A stretch of DNA of 20,834 nt, taken from positions 1 to 20,834 of the forward strand of contig URLT01000025.1 in NCBI GenBank assembly GCA_900548795.1, in the 5' to 3' direction. Positions 14,088 to 20,150 of the stretch are shown here, piece after piece. Under the pieces are notes generated by a model. That model was given only the letters and a program-made list of their open reading frames with translations. It searched no databases and was not told the origin of the DNA. Each line of letters begins with the position of its first letter. Within the stretch, counting starts at the first letter, position 1. This stretch comes from an uncultured Eubacteriales bacterium. GTDB taxonomy: Bacteria; Bacillota; Clostridia; Oscillospirales; Oscillospiraceae. The translations under genes and the position numbers were made by a program.

Positions 14088-15561
14088 TTCCGCCCTCGTC
14101 ATCGCCGTCGTTGCTCGCGCCGCCGTTCAGGAAGGCCTGATGCTCGTCATACGTCTCGGAGAAGTGGTGCATACCGGTGCTTTCATCGAGGGCATAGAAG
14201 TAGTAGTTGCTATCCGAAGGATTCAGCGCAGCGGAAATGCTGCTCAGACCCGGATTCGAGATCGGGCCGACGGGCAGCCCGGGATGTGTGTAGGTATTAT
14301 ACGGGCTGTCGACCTGAAGGTCGCTGTTCGTCAGAGGATGATCCACGCCGCCGAGCGCATAGACGATCGTCGCGTCGATCTCCAGATTCGGGAAGCTGTT
14401 CGGGTCGCACAGGCGGTTATAGATGACCGAGGCGATCAGGCCGCTCTCGGCCGCGCCGCCGGACTCCTTCTCGATCATGGAGGCGACCGTGATCAGCTCA
14501 TAGATCGTGAACTGATGCGAGGCGATGTAATCGTCGTCGAAATCCATATCGCGGTATTTCTCCGCGAGGTATTCGTTGAGCAGGTCGAGCTGACTGCGCG
14601 CCTTGTCCGAGAATTTGCGGTCAAAGTTCGTCAGCAGCTTGTCCAGCACGCGCTCCGGCTCGTCGTCCTCGTAGAAATCATAGGTATCCGGGAACAGGAA
14701 GCCCTCGAGCGGATATTCCTGCCCCTGCGGGACATGCTCCAGGAACCAATAGTCAAAGTCCGTCTCGGCGGCGCATTGCTTCAGCGCCTCGGCCGTGCAG
14801 ACGTTGCTCTTTTCCATCAGCTCAAAGATCTGGCGGCAGGAATAGCCCTCCGGGATCGTCACGCGGACGGTCGCGCGATTCGGGCTGTCGGCAACCATGC
14901 CCTTAATGAGGGCATGATAGTCATAGTTGAAGCTCAGCTCATAGGTGCCCGGCTCGATCTCTCCGCCGGACTTCGTCAGCTTGCAATAGAGCTTGAAGAG
15001 CCACGGATACTGGATGAAGCCCTCGTCGTGGAGCTTCTGCGCAATGTCGTCGATCGATTCGTTTTCAGAGATGGTGATCGAATGCGTGTCGTCCGAGCGG
15101 CCGAAGGCCATCACATCCTGCGCGCATTCCCAAGCGCCGTAGCCCAGCCCCAGCGCGATCAGCCCGACGATCACGACATAAAGGATCACCTTCACAAACA
15201 GCGGCATCACGCGATGCACGCGGCGGCGCCTCGGCTTGCGGGGCACCGGCGCGTCGGAAGCATCGTCGTCGAAGTCGTCGTAATCTTCCTCGTCGTAAGG
15301 CTCCTCCGGCGCCTCCTGCGGCGGCTCGACGTCGGCGGTCTGCTCCGGCTGATATTCGCCGTAGTCAGCAAAGCTGTCTCCGAAATCCGGAGTGAATGAG
15401 TCAGCCGCGTCAAAGCCGGCGCCGTAGGCCGCCTCGTCATGCGTCGGCTCCTGCGCCGCATTGCTCGCAGCCGCGTCGCGCCGCGCCGAGGCGAGCAGCT
15501 CGTCGACCGAGAGCTCGTCGTCGCCGAGCCCGTCCGTCGGGTAATAGTTTTGATCTGCCAT
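14077..15561 (-). CDS. mltG: Endolytic murein transglycosylase (YceG/MltG family)
   Basis: This 494-residue membrane-anchored lytic transglycosylase cuts nascent glycan strands and helps set their length. Residues 1-113 form a long acidic, probably disordered cytoplasmic region. A basic patch (RKPRRRRVHR, 108-117) and one membrane helix at about 120-143 follow. The YceG domain then includes IPEGYSCRQIFE (237-248), EGFLFPDTYDFY (286-297), SMIEKES (361-367, the likely catalytic Glu at 364), IYNRL (380-384) and the C-terminal TYTHPGLPVGPISNPG (424-439) through ALNPSDSNYYFY. The C-terminus ends in an acidic Gly-rich tail. Start ATG 15561 has Shine-Dalgarno GGAGGA. It follows the DJ-1 gene by 11 bases. 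The N-terminal acidic extension is longer than in Gram-negative MltG. Confidence 0.93.
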   Translation of the reverse strand: MADQNYYPTDGLGDDELSVDELLASARRDAAASNAAQEPTHDEAAYGAGFDAADSFTPDFGDSFADYGEYQPEQTADVEPPQEAPEEPYDEEDYDDFDDDASDAPVPRKPRRRRVHRVMPLFVKVILYVVIVGLIALGLGYGAWECAQDVMAFGRSDDTHSITISENESIDDIAQKLHDEGFIQYPWLFKLYCKLTKSGGEIEPGTYELSFNYDYHALIKGMVADSPNRATVRVTIPEGYSCRQIFELMEKSNVCTAEALKQCAAETDFDYWFLEHVPQGQEYPLEGFLFPDTYDFYEDDEPERVLDKLLTNFDRKFSDKARSQLDLLNEYLAEKYRDMDFDDDYIASHQFTIYELITVASMIEKESGGAAESGLIASVIYNRLCDPNSFPNLEIDATIVYALGGVDHPLTNSDLQVDSPYNTYTHPGLPVGPISNPGLSSISAALNPSDSNYYFYALDESTGMHHFSETYDEHQAFLNGGASNDGDDEGGNDE

Positions 15562-15572
15562 AATATCCTCCT

Positions 15573-16112
15573 TCAGCGTGCAACGATGCCCGCTGCGACC
15601 TTTTGCGCCGCCGCCTCACCGCACAGCGCCTCGACCAGCCTCAGGCCGAAGGCAAACGACGCTCCGGCGGCCTGCCCGGTGATGATGTTTCCGTCCTGCG
15701 CGGTCTGCTCGCCGCAGGTCAGCGCGCCGCCCATCTCCGACTCCATGCCGGGATAGCAGGTCGCGCGTCTGCCGTCCGTAATGCCGAGCTGCGCCAAAAT
15801 CGTTGGTGCGGCGCAAATCGCTGCGACCCAACGCCCGCGCTCGGCCGCGCGGCTGACCGCCTCGAGCACCGTCTGGCAGGCGCGGATGGAGGCCACGCCG
15901 CGCAGACCGCCGGGCAGGATCAGCATCTCTGCCTCGTCCAGCGCGGTATGCTCGGCGACGCAGTCGGCGCGAACCGTCACGCCATGGCTCCCAACGATCT
16001 CCGTGCCGCCGATGCCGGCCAGACGCACCTCCACCCCGGCGCGCCGGAGCAGGTCGCAGGGAACGATCGCCTCGGACTCCTCAAAGCCCGTTCCCAAAAT
16101 CAAATAAACCAT
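15573..16112 (-). CDS. DJ-1/PfpI (ThiJ) superfamily protein
   Basis: This 179-residue cytosolic protein of the DJ-1/YajL subgroup has members reported as chaperones, glyoxalases or deglycases; the reaction here is unknown. The conserved acidic residue lies in GFEESEA (residues 9-15). The nucleophile-elbow cysteine is in VAAICAAPTIL (Cys about residue 101), and GGLRGVASI and TGQAAGASFAFGL are also typical. I set the start at ATG 16112, seven bases after Shine-Dalgarno GGAGG. The reading frame stays open upstream through tmk, but that part is not family-like. Only two bases separate it from the tmk stop, so it is part of the tagA-tmk-mltG-U32 operon. Confidence 0.92.
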   Translation of the reverse strand: MVYLILGTGFEESEAIVPCDLLRRAGVEVRLAGIGGTEIVGSHGVTVRADCVAEHTALDEAEMLILPGGLRGVASIRACQTVLEAVSRAAERGRWVAAICAAPTILAQLGITDGRRATCYPGMESEMGGALTCGEQTAQDGNIITGQAAGASFAFGLRLVEALCGEAAAQKVAAGIVAR

Positions 16113-16114
16113 TT

Positions 16115-16792
16115 TTATTCCTCCAGACACTTGAGCACAAGCGCCGTGATCTGCCGGTGAATGTCCTCGATGGAGCGGAGCTTGCCGTCCTGCACGCAGT
16201 CGATGACCGTCCAGCCGTAATAATGCGCCGCGTCCAGACCGGTGCTGCGGCACTGCCGCAGATAATCCATATTTTTCTCGTGGATGTCGGCATTCGTGTG
16301 CGTCTCCTGCTCGCGGTGGCGAAGCATCTGCTCCGTCTGCTCGGTCGGCACGTCGAGATAGATCACGAGATCGGGGCACGGAAGCGCCAGCTTGCGGTAT
16401 TCAAAATCGTAAACCCACGAAAAAAACTCCTCGCGCTTCTCGGGCGCGACCTTTGAGGCCTGATGCACGGCATTCGACGTTGCGTAGCGGTTTGAGAGCA
16501 TCAGCCCGCCGCTTTCATAATAGTCGCCCCAGACCTTGCGATACGACGCATAGCGGTCGACGGCATAAAACGTCGAAGCGGCGTAGGCGTTAACGTCCGA
16601 GGGACGGCTGCCGAACTCGCCCCCGAGATACATCCGGATCAACGCCGACGACGGCTCGGAGTACTGCGGAAAATCCATCGTCTGGAACGGGATCTTCATG
16701 GCCTGCAATCGCTTTGCGAGCAACGTGAACTGCGTGGTCTTGCCGGAGCCGTCCGTTCCCTCGAATACGATCAGCTTTCCCAAAAAGCTCAC
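16115..16792 (-). CDS. tmk: Thymidylate kinase
   Basis: This 225-residue P-loop nucleotide kinase phosphorylates dTMP to dTDP. It has P-loop FEGTDGSGKTTQ (about residues 10-21), followed by MDFPQYSEPSSALIRMYLGG, the DR-containing VDRYASYRKVW (Mg/phosphate contact) and the nucleoside-binding SNRYATSNAVHQ. LVIYLDVP then leads into the lid region LRHREQETHTNADIHEKN. It is somewhat longer than E. coli Tmk and its lid has no plain Arg-rich pattern, so it belongs to a divergent Tmk branch; the dTMP assignment rests on the DR(Y) and R-Y-A-x-S motifs. The start is GTG 16792-16790, overlapping the upstream glycosyltransferase stop by four bases (GTGA). Confidence 0.9.
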   Translation of the reverse strand: MSFLGKLIVFEGTDGSGKTTQFTLLAKRLQAMKIPFQTMDFPQYSEPSSALIRMYLGGEFGSRPSDVNAYAASTFYAVDRYASYRKVWGDYYESGGLMLSNRYATSNAVHQASKVAPEKREEFFSWVYDFEYRKLALPCPDLVIYLDVPTEQTEQMLRHREQETHTNADIHEKNMDYLRQCRSTGLDAAHYYGWTVIDCVQDGKLRSIEDIHRQITALVLKCLEE

Positions 16793-17508
16793 CCTTTCAT
16801 TCTCTTTTTCATTGCGGCAAAAATAAATTTCGGTAATGCGAGCATCCGCACAAAGCGGCTCGGCTGCTTAATGAGCCGATATAGCCACTCGAGCTGCAGC
16901 CGGATCATCCACCGCGGGGCGCGCTTGACCGTCCCGGCGAAGCCGTCCAGCGAGCCGCCGAGGCCGATCATGAGGCGGACATTCAGATCCGCCTGATGCC
17001 GATGCATGAAATATTCCTGCTTCGGCGCACCGAGGCAAACAAACAGCGCGTCCGGCTCGGCGGCATTCACAGCCTCGATCACGGGCGCTTCGTCCTGAAA
17101 ATAGCCGTCGGCCATGCCGCAGATCACCAGCTTCGGATGCTTTTGAAGCATTTTTTCCGCAGCAAGCTCCGCGATCCCTGGCTTGCCGCCCAAGAGATAG
17201 AGCCGCTTGCCGGTCTGCTCCATCACGCCCAAAAGGCCCTCGGCAAACTCGATGCCCGCGACCTTTTGCTTCAGCGGCGTTCCGAGCAGCTTTGCGCCGA
17301 GCACCACGCCCGCGCCGTCCGGAAGCACCAGCGCCGCGCCGTTGAGCAGCGCCCGAAAGGCCTCGTCATGAAGCGCCTGATAGGCGATCTCTGCATTGGG
17401 CGTGACGCAGTAGGCCGTCTGCGTGCCCTCCAGCAGCCGGCGCCCCTGTTCGAGCGCCTCCTGCATGGTCAGATTATCATATTGTACGCCCAGAACATCG
17501 ATTTTCAA
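16789..17508 (-). CDS. WecG/TagA/CpsF-family glycosyltransferase
   Basis: This 239-residue GT26-type enzyme belongs to the family whose TagA members transfer ManNAc to undecaprenyl-PP-GlcNAc in wall polymer synthesis. It shows the N-terminal ILGV-like LGVQYDNLTMQEALE, TPNAEI (conserved Thr and Asn) and VLPDGAGVVLGAKLLG (conserved catalytic-region Asp). YLLGGKPG, LFVCLGAPKQEYFMHRH and IGLGGSLDGFAG follow. The C-terminus RAPRWMIRLQLEWLYRLIKQP is the membrane-proximal appendage of the family. The start is TTG 17508-17506 with Shine-Dalgarno AGAGGA. It opens a five-gene operon. No other teichoic-acid genes are nearby, so the acceptor and polymer are unknown. Confidence 0.9.
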   Translation of the reverse strand: MKIDVLGVQYDNLTMQEALEQGRRLLEGTQTAYCVTPNAEIAYQALHDEAFRALLNGAALVLPDGAGVVLGAKLLGTPLKQKVAGIEFAEGLLGVMEQTGKRLYLLGGKPGIAELAAEKMLQKHPKLVICGMADGYFQDEAPVIEAVNAAEPDALFVCLGAPKQEYFMHRHQADLNVRLMIGLGGSLDGFAGTVKRAPRWMIRLQLEWLYRLIKQPSRFVRMLALPKFIFAAMKKRMKG

Positions 17509-17542
17509 TCAAGATCCTCTCCCAGCATCCATACCTGATAAT

Positions 17543-17571
17543 ATAGTATCACAAAACGACCTGTTTGTCTA
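17543..17571 (-). promoter_or_regulatory. Promoter of the tagA-tmk-DJ1-mltG-U32 operon
   Basis: On the minus strand, TAGACA (17571-17566), a 17-base spacer and TACTAT (17548-17543) preceded by TGA form an extended -10 promoter. It lies about 35 bp upstream of the TTG start. The -35 matches 5 of 6 and the -10 matches 4 of 6 bases. Confidence 0.65.
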
Positions 17572-17581
17572 TGGCGCATTT

Positions 17582-17610
17582 TTCACAAAGTCCGCCGGGA
17601 AGCATACAAT
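17582..17610 (+). promoter_or_regulatory. Sigma-E-like sporulation promoter
   Basis: On the plus strand, CATACAAT (17603-17610) matches the sigma-E -10 consensus CATACAnT. Fourteen bases upstream is TTCACAA (17582-17588), a partial match to the sigma-E -35. The site lies about 70 bp before the cysteine-rich gene. It suggests mother-cell expression during sporulation, based on the Bacillus consensus. A small GCCGGA/TCCGGC hairpin (17645-17660) lies just before the ribosome site. Confidence 0.5.
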
Positions 17611-17678
17611 GTTATGAAAGCAGCGTTTGACCTGCTTGAAGAAGGCCGGATCCATCCGGCAATGGGAGGGACTCAACT

Positions 17679-18482
17679 ATGCCTGACAATCATCGAGAAT
17701 GTGTGACCGCGCCCGGCCCCGTCTCCATCCATACGAACCAGATAATCGACTCGTGCTTCGACAAGGACTGCATTGAGGACGTGCGGGTCTGGCTGACGAC
17801 CGCGTCGCAGACGGCGCTCGACGCCGCGACCGGCGCGAAGACTCGCTGTGCCGAGTTGCTCTATGTCCACGTTGAGGTGGACGGTCTTCCCTATCAGTGC
17901 GGCTACTATGCCGTGGATATGACCTTTTATTATCGCATCGTCGGCGAGGCGCTCAACGGCAGTCTTCGCCCGACGACAATCACGGGTCTGGCCGTTTTTG
18001 GCAAGCGCGTCGTGCTCTGCGGGGGCAGAGCCTGCGCCAAGACCTTCCGCAGCACGCAGGAAATTCCGCCGGCCGACGCGCTCCTGCGGCAGAATATGCC
18101 GACGGCAGTGGCCGAGGCGCTTGACCCGGTGATCCTCTCGAGCTGCGTGCGCGCCGTCTGCGAGTGTCGCTGCACCGAGAGCGCGGCCTGCTCCCTGCCC
18201 CAGAGCGTGACGGACAGCTTCGGCGAGCAGCTTGTGCTCTCGGGCGAAAAAAAGCGGCTTTATGTAACGCTTGGACAGTTTTCGACCGTGCGTCTGGAGC
18301 GCGAGACGCAGCTCACCGTTCCGACCACGGAATACAGCGCGCCGCGCCGGGAGTGCTGCGCCGACGAGGGCTGCGAGGAGGATCCCTGCGAACGCTTCAG
18401 CCGTGAGGAGTTCCCGATGCGCTCCTTCTTTCCCAGCGCCGCCGTCTGTCCGGACAAAAAGGACGGCTGCTGCTGCAGGTAG
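17679..18482 (+). CDS. Cysteine-rich protein of unknown function, possible spore-coat-associated
   Basis: This 267-residue soluble protein has 20 cysteines (7.5%), with a cluster at about 156-171 (CVRAVCECRCTESAAC) and a terminal CPDKKDGCCCR. No signal peptide or membrane helix is seen. The order is an N-terminal IIDSCFDKDCIEDVRVWL and a middle VDMTFYYRIVGEALNG, then RLYVTLGQFSTVRLERETQL and an acidic EEDPCERF. The pattern recalls conserved cysteine-rich proteins widespread in spore-forming Clostridia that have no settled function. I do not recognise an enzyme motif. The start is ATG 17679 with Shine-Dalgarno GGGAGGG. It is the only plus-strand gene here, stands alone between promoter and terminator, and has a sigma-E-like promoter. 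A spore-coat role is inference from that promoter and from the cysteine content. Confidence 0.8.
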   Translation: MPDNHRECVTAPGPVSIHTNQIIDSCFDKDCIEDVRVWLTTASQTALDAATGAKTRCAELLYVHVEVDGLPYQCGYYAVDMTFYYRIVGEALNGSLRPTTITGLAVFGKRVVLCGGRACAKTFRSTQEIPPADALLRQNMPTAVAEALDPVILSSCVRAVCECRCTESAACSLPQSVTDSFGEQLVLSGEKKRLYVTLGQFSTVRLERETQLTVPTTEYSAPRRECCADEGCEEDPCERFSREEFPMRSFFPSAAVCPDKKDGCCCR

Positions 18483-18508
18483 GCGCAGCTTCTTGCCCGG
18501 TGCAAACG

Positions 18509-18537
18509 AAAAAAGCAGCCGCTCGGCTGCTTTTTTT
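18509..18537 (+). terminator. Intrinsic terminator after the cysteine-rich gene
   Basis: AAAAAAGCAGCC pairs with GGCTGCTTTTTT around a GCTC loop, giving a 12-bp stem followed by T. It lies 26 bp after the stop codon. Because of the flanking A and T runs it can also act on transcripts from the minus strand. Confidence 0.92.
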
Positions 18538-18581
18538 GTTATGAACAGGAGGTTCTCCTGAGGAAACATCAGTCATACTAG

Positions 18582-18740
18582 AGAACCTCTGAATCAATCG
18601 GCTGCGGCGCTCAGCGGGTCTTTTGCCCCAACTGATCGGTTTGAAAATCTTGAAATACGAAAAGGATTCCTGCAATTTCCAAACCTCAATTTGGAACAAA
18701 ATCCCTCGCTGACCGCTCTTGCGATTGAATCAGAGCTTCC
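18582..18740. mobile_element. MITE-like inverted-repeat element, copy 2
   Basis: This is a 159-bp element of the same length and layout as the copy at 9285-9443 (11 differences by hand count, about 93% identity). The terminal inverted repeats and the central TTCCAAA/TTTGGAA hairpin are conserved. It starts AGAACC instead of GGAACC. The flanks are CTAG (18578-18581) and TTAG (18741-18744), a possible 4-bp target duplication with one mismatch. It sits between the plus-strand terminator and the 3' end of the RNHCP gene, 14 bp after that gene's stop codon. No ORF of its own is credible. Confidence 0.75.
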
Positions 18741-18754
18741 TTAGATTTTTCGGC

Positions 18755-19180
18755 TTATTTGATCTTCCCATCGCCGCCCATAAGCGCGGTCATTTCCTCA
18801 ATGCGCTCCAACGGGAACGGCGGCTCGCAAAGAGGCTTCATCGCGATGCTCATGAGCTTCATGGGGTTGTCGTCCGCAGCCACGCGGTTGGAGCTGAGCG
18901 CACCGCAGCGCTTGCAGCGGTGAATGATCGCCCATTCTCCGCCCTTGCGTACCCAGACGGCGATCGGCTCCATGATGCCGCCGCAGTCACTTGCCCGGTC
19001 GCCGGGTTCTATGTCCACATGAAGGCTTGAAAGACAGTTGGGGCAGTGGTTGCGGTGGTCACTGCCTGCATGCTCCGGCACGCAAGGTCTGCCGCAGACC
19101 TTGCAGATAAACGTGTCGTGACAGGCATGGGTCTTATAGTACCCTTTTTCAAAGGTTTTGCGTTTGTTTTCGCGGTTCAT
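18755..19180 (-). CDS. RNHCP domain zinc-ribbon protein
   Basis: This 141-residue protein carries the domain named after its RNHCP motif (residues 43-47, in SDHRNHCPNCL). It has paired cysteines CKVC (26-29), CPNC (46-49) and CKRC (89-92) plus nearby His residues, which suggests two zinc-ribbon-like sites. The central VRKGGEWAIIHRCKRCG is typical of the family. No catalytic motif is evident, and the biochemical function of RNHCP proteins is not established as far as I know. The start is ATG 19180 with Shine-Dalgarno AGGAGG. The gene has its own strong promoter and a structured leader of about 185 bases, suggesting regulation separate from the upstream GNAT gene. Confidence 0.9.
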   Translation of the reverse strand: MNRENKRKTFEKGYYKTHACHDTFICKVCGRPCVPEHAGSDHRNHCPNCLSSLHVDIEPGDRASDCGGIMEPIAVWVRKGGEWAIIHRCKRCGALSSNRVAADDNPMKLMSIAMKPLCEPPFPLERIEEMTALMGGDGKIK

Positions 19181-19370
19181 TGGAAGTCCTCCTGAAGATG
19201 CGCGGTCTGTTCTTCGGGAGGAATGGCGTGTGAATGAATTTGCCAGACCTCCCGGTCAGGCCACACGCTCCAGTAATAAAGTGGTAAGTTTCAAAAAATA
19301 CTCCTTGTCTTTTTGTTAAAATCTTTCCTGTCTGGATGCTGGATAGTCGCCAAAAGACTATTCCCATTAA
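19181..19370 (-). promoter_or_regulatory. Structured 5' leader of the RNHCP gene with possible leader peptide
   Basis: Between the promoter and the RNHCP start codon, the minus-strand RNA can form ATAGTC/GACTAT (near its 5' end) and a compound hairpin. That hairpin has outer stem GCGTGTG/CACACGC enclosing GCC-GACC/GGTC-GGC. A Shine-Dalgarno AAGGAG seven bases before TTG 19294-19292 could start a 12-residue peptide MKLTTLLLERVA, ending at TGA 19258-19256 inside the second hairpin. This resembles an attenuation arrangement but matches no known riboswitch that I recognise. Confidence 0.35.
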
Positions 19371-19399
19371 ATTATACCGCTTCAGAACCAGTATATCAA
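19371..19399 (-). promoter_or_regulatory. Strong promoter of the RNHCP gene
   Basis: On the minus strand, TTGATA (19399-19394), exactly 17 bases, and TATAAT (19376-19371). The -10 is perfect consensus and the -35 matches 5 of 6. It lies immediately after the GNAT stop codon. Confidence 0.85.
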
Positions 19400-19402
19400 T
19401 CG

Positions 19403-19954
19403 TCATCTCGTATTTTCCCCGATGCGGTCGTCTGCTGTGTTCAGTTCGAGATTCATCAGGTCAAAATCGACATATTCTCCGTTGATTTTGAAAAAATGGG
19501 GAAACGTACAGAGCTTCCGAAAGCCGTACTTTTCATAAAGTCTGATCGCGCGGGCATTATCGCTGCGCACTTCCAGATTCAACTGCTCGAAATCATTCTC
19601 CTTGGCAAAAGCAAGAATCGCTTCCGTCAGAGCAGAAGCCGCACCGCAGCCCCACCATGCTTTTTTCAGGCTGATTCCGAACACCCCGCGGTGGCTCATT
19701 CGCTTGTGTTTGCGGTTCAGGCTCGCCGTTCCAATGATCTCATCTTTCACTTTGGCAAGATACTGAACATTGTCCATTGATTCACACTGCGAACGCAGAT
19801 AGGATTGCTCCGTTTCAAGGTCGAGGGGCACTCCCTCCGCACCGAAGCTTAAGTTTTCTGTTTCTCCACCGACGATTTTCAGATAGTCCAGCAGCGCGGC
19901 GGCTTCCTCCGGCCGTGCGCGTTCTATGACAAACAAACTGTTACTCAATTTCAA
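19403..19954 (-). CDS. GNAT-family N-acetyltransferase
   Basis: This protein of about 183 residues has the GNAT fold, transferring an acetyl group from acetyl-CoA to an unknown substrate. Motif A is visible as GVFGISLKKAWWGCGAASAL (the GCGAA replacing the usual QxxGxG/A pyrophosphate loop). Motif B follows in LNLEVRSDNARAIRLYEKYGF, typical of ribosomal-protein or small-molecule acetyltransferases. The start is uncertain: TTG 19954-19952 sits five bases after AAGGG and is my choice; TTG 19948-19946 would give MSNSLFV. The open frame upstream of these overlaps the preceding small ORF and looks non-coding. It overlaps the upstream 69-codon ORF by 14 bases, which suggests coupled translation. Confidence 0.87.
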   Translation of the reverse strand: MKLSNSLFVIERARPEEAAALLDYLKIVGGETENLSFGAEGVPLDLETEQSYLRSQCESMDNVQYLAKVKDEIIGTASLNRKHKRMSHRGVFGISLKKAWWGCGAASALTEAILAFAKENDFEQLNLEVRSDNARAIRLYEKYGFRKLCTFPHFFKINGEYVDFDLMNLELNTADDRIGENTR

Positions 19955-20150
19955 GACTTCCCTTCTTTGTATTTTCCCCTTTTGGCGCTGCCCGATAAAT
20001 TCCATGCGTGAAGCAGGCAGCAGCACCGGCGGCACATCTGTCGCGCCGCTTTTGCGCCAGCACCTTGGCAAAATAAACGCCGTAGAACGCCGCCAGCACG
20101 AGAAGCGCCGGTACCGCATAGAGGAGCCTGTCCTCCAAAGGGATTCTCAT
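19941..20150 (-). pseudogene. Truncated membrane protein ORF, likely 5' stump of a methyltransferase
   Basis: This 69-codon ORF has Shine-Dalgarno GGAGGA and a start overlapping the upstream stop (ATGA), so it is probably translated. Residues 1-36 (MRIPLEDRLLYAVPALLVLA, then AFYGVYFAKVLAQKRR) resemble the first helix and loop of membrane methyltransferases of the isoprenylcysteine-carboxylmethyltransferase-like family in Firmicutes; this is from memory of the family pattern. After residue 36 (about position 20042) the sequence becomes Ala/Cys/Lys-rich with no membrane segment. The catalytic C-terminal half is missing. A deletion joining the 5' part to the region in front of the GNAT gene is the simplest reading. 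It could instead be a genuine small membrane protein. Confidence 0.45.

Noticed and set aside
16113..16379. N-terminal extension of the DJ-1 protein
   Set aside because: The extra residues are out-of-frame tmk sequence rich in Arg/Ala; the family start MVYLILG has a GGAGG site directly upstream.
18546..18560. Small perfect palindrome CAGGAG-GTT-CTCCTG after the terminator
   Set aside because: It is only 6 bp per arm and has no T-run; it may be chance or part of a decayed repeat, too short to call.
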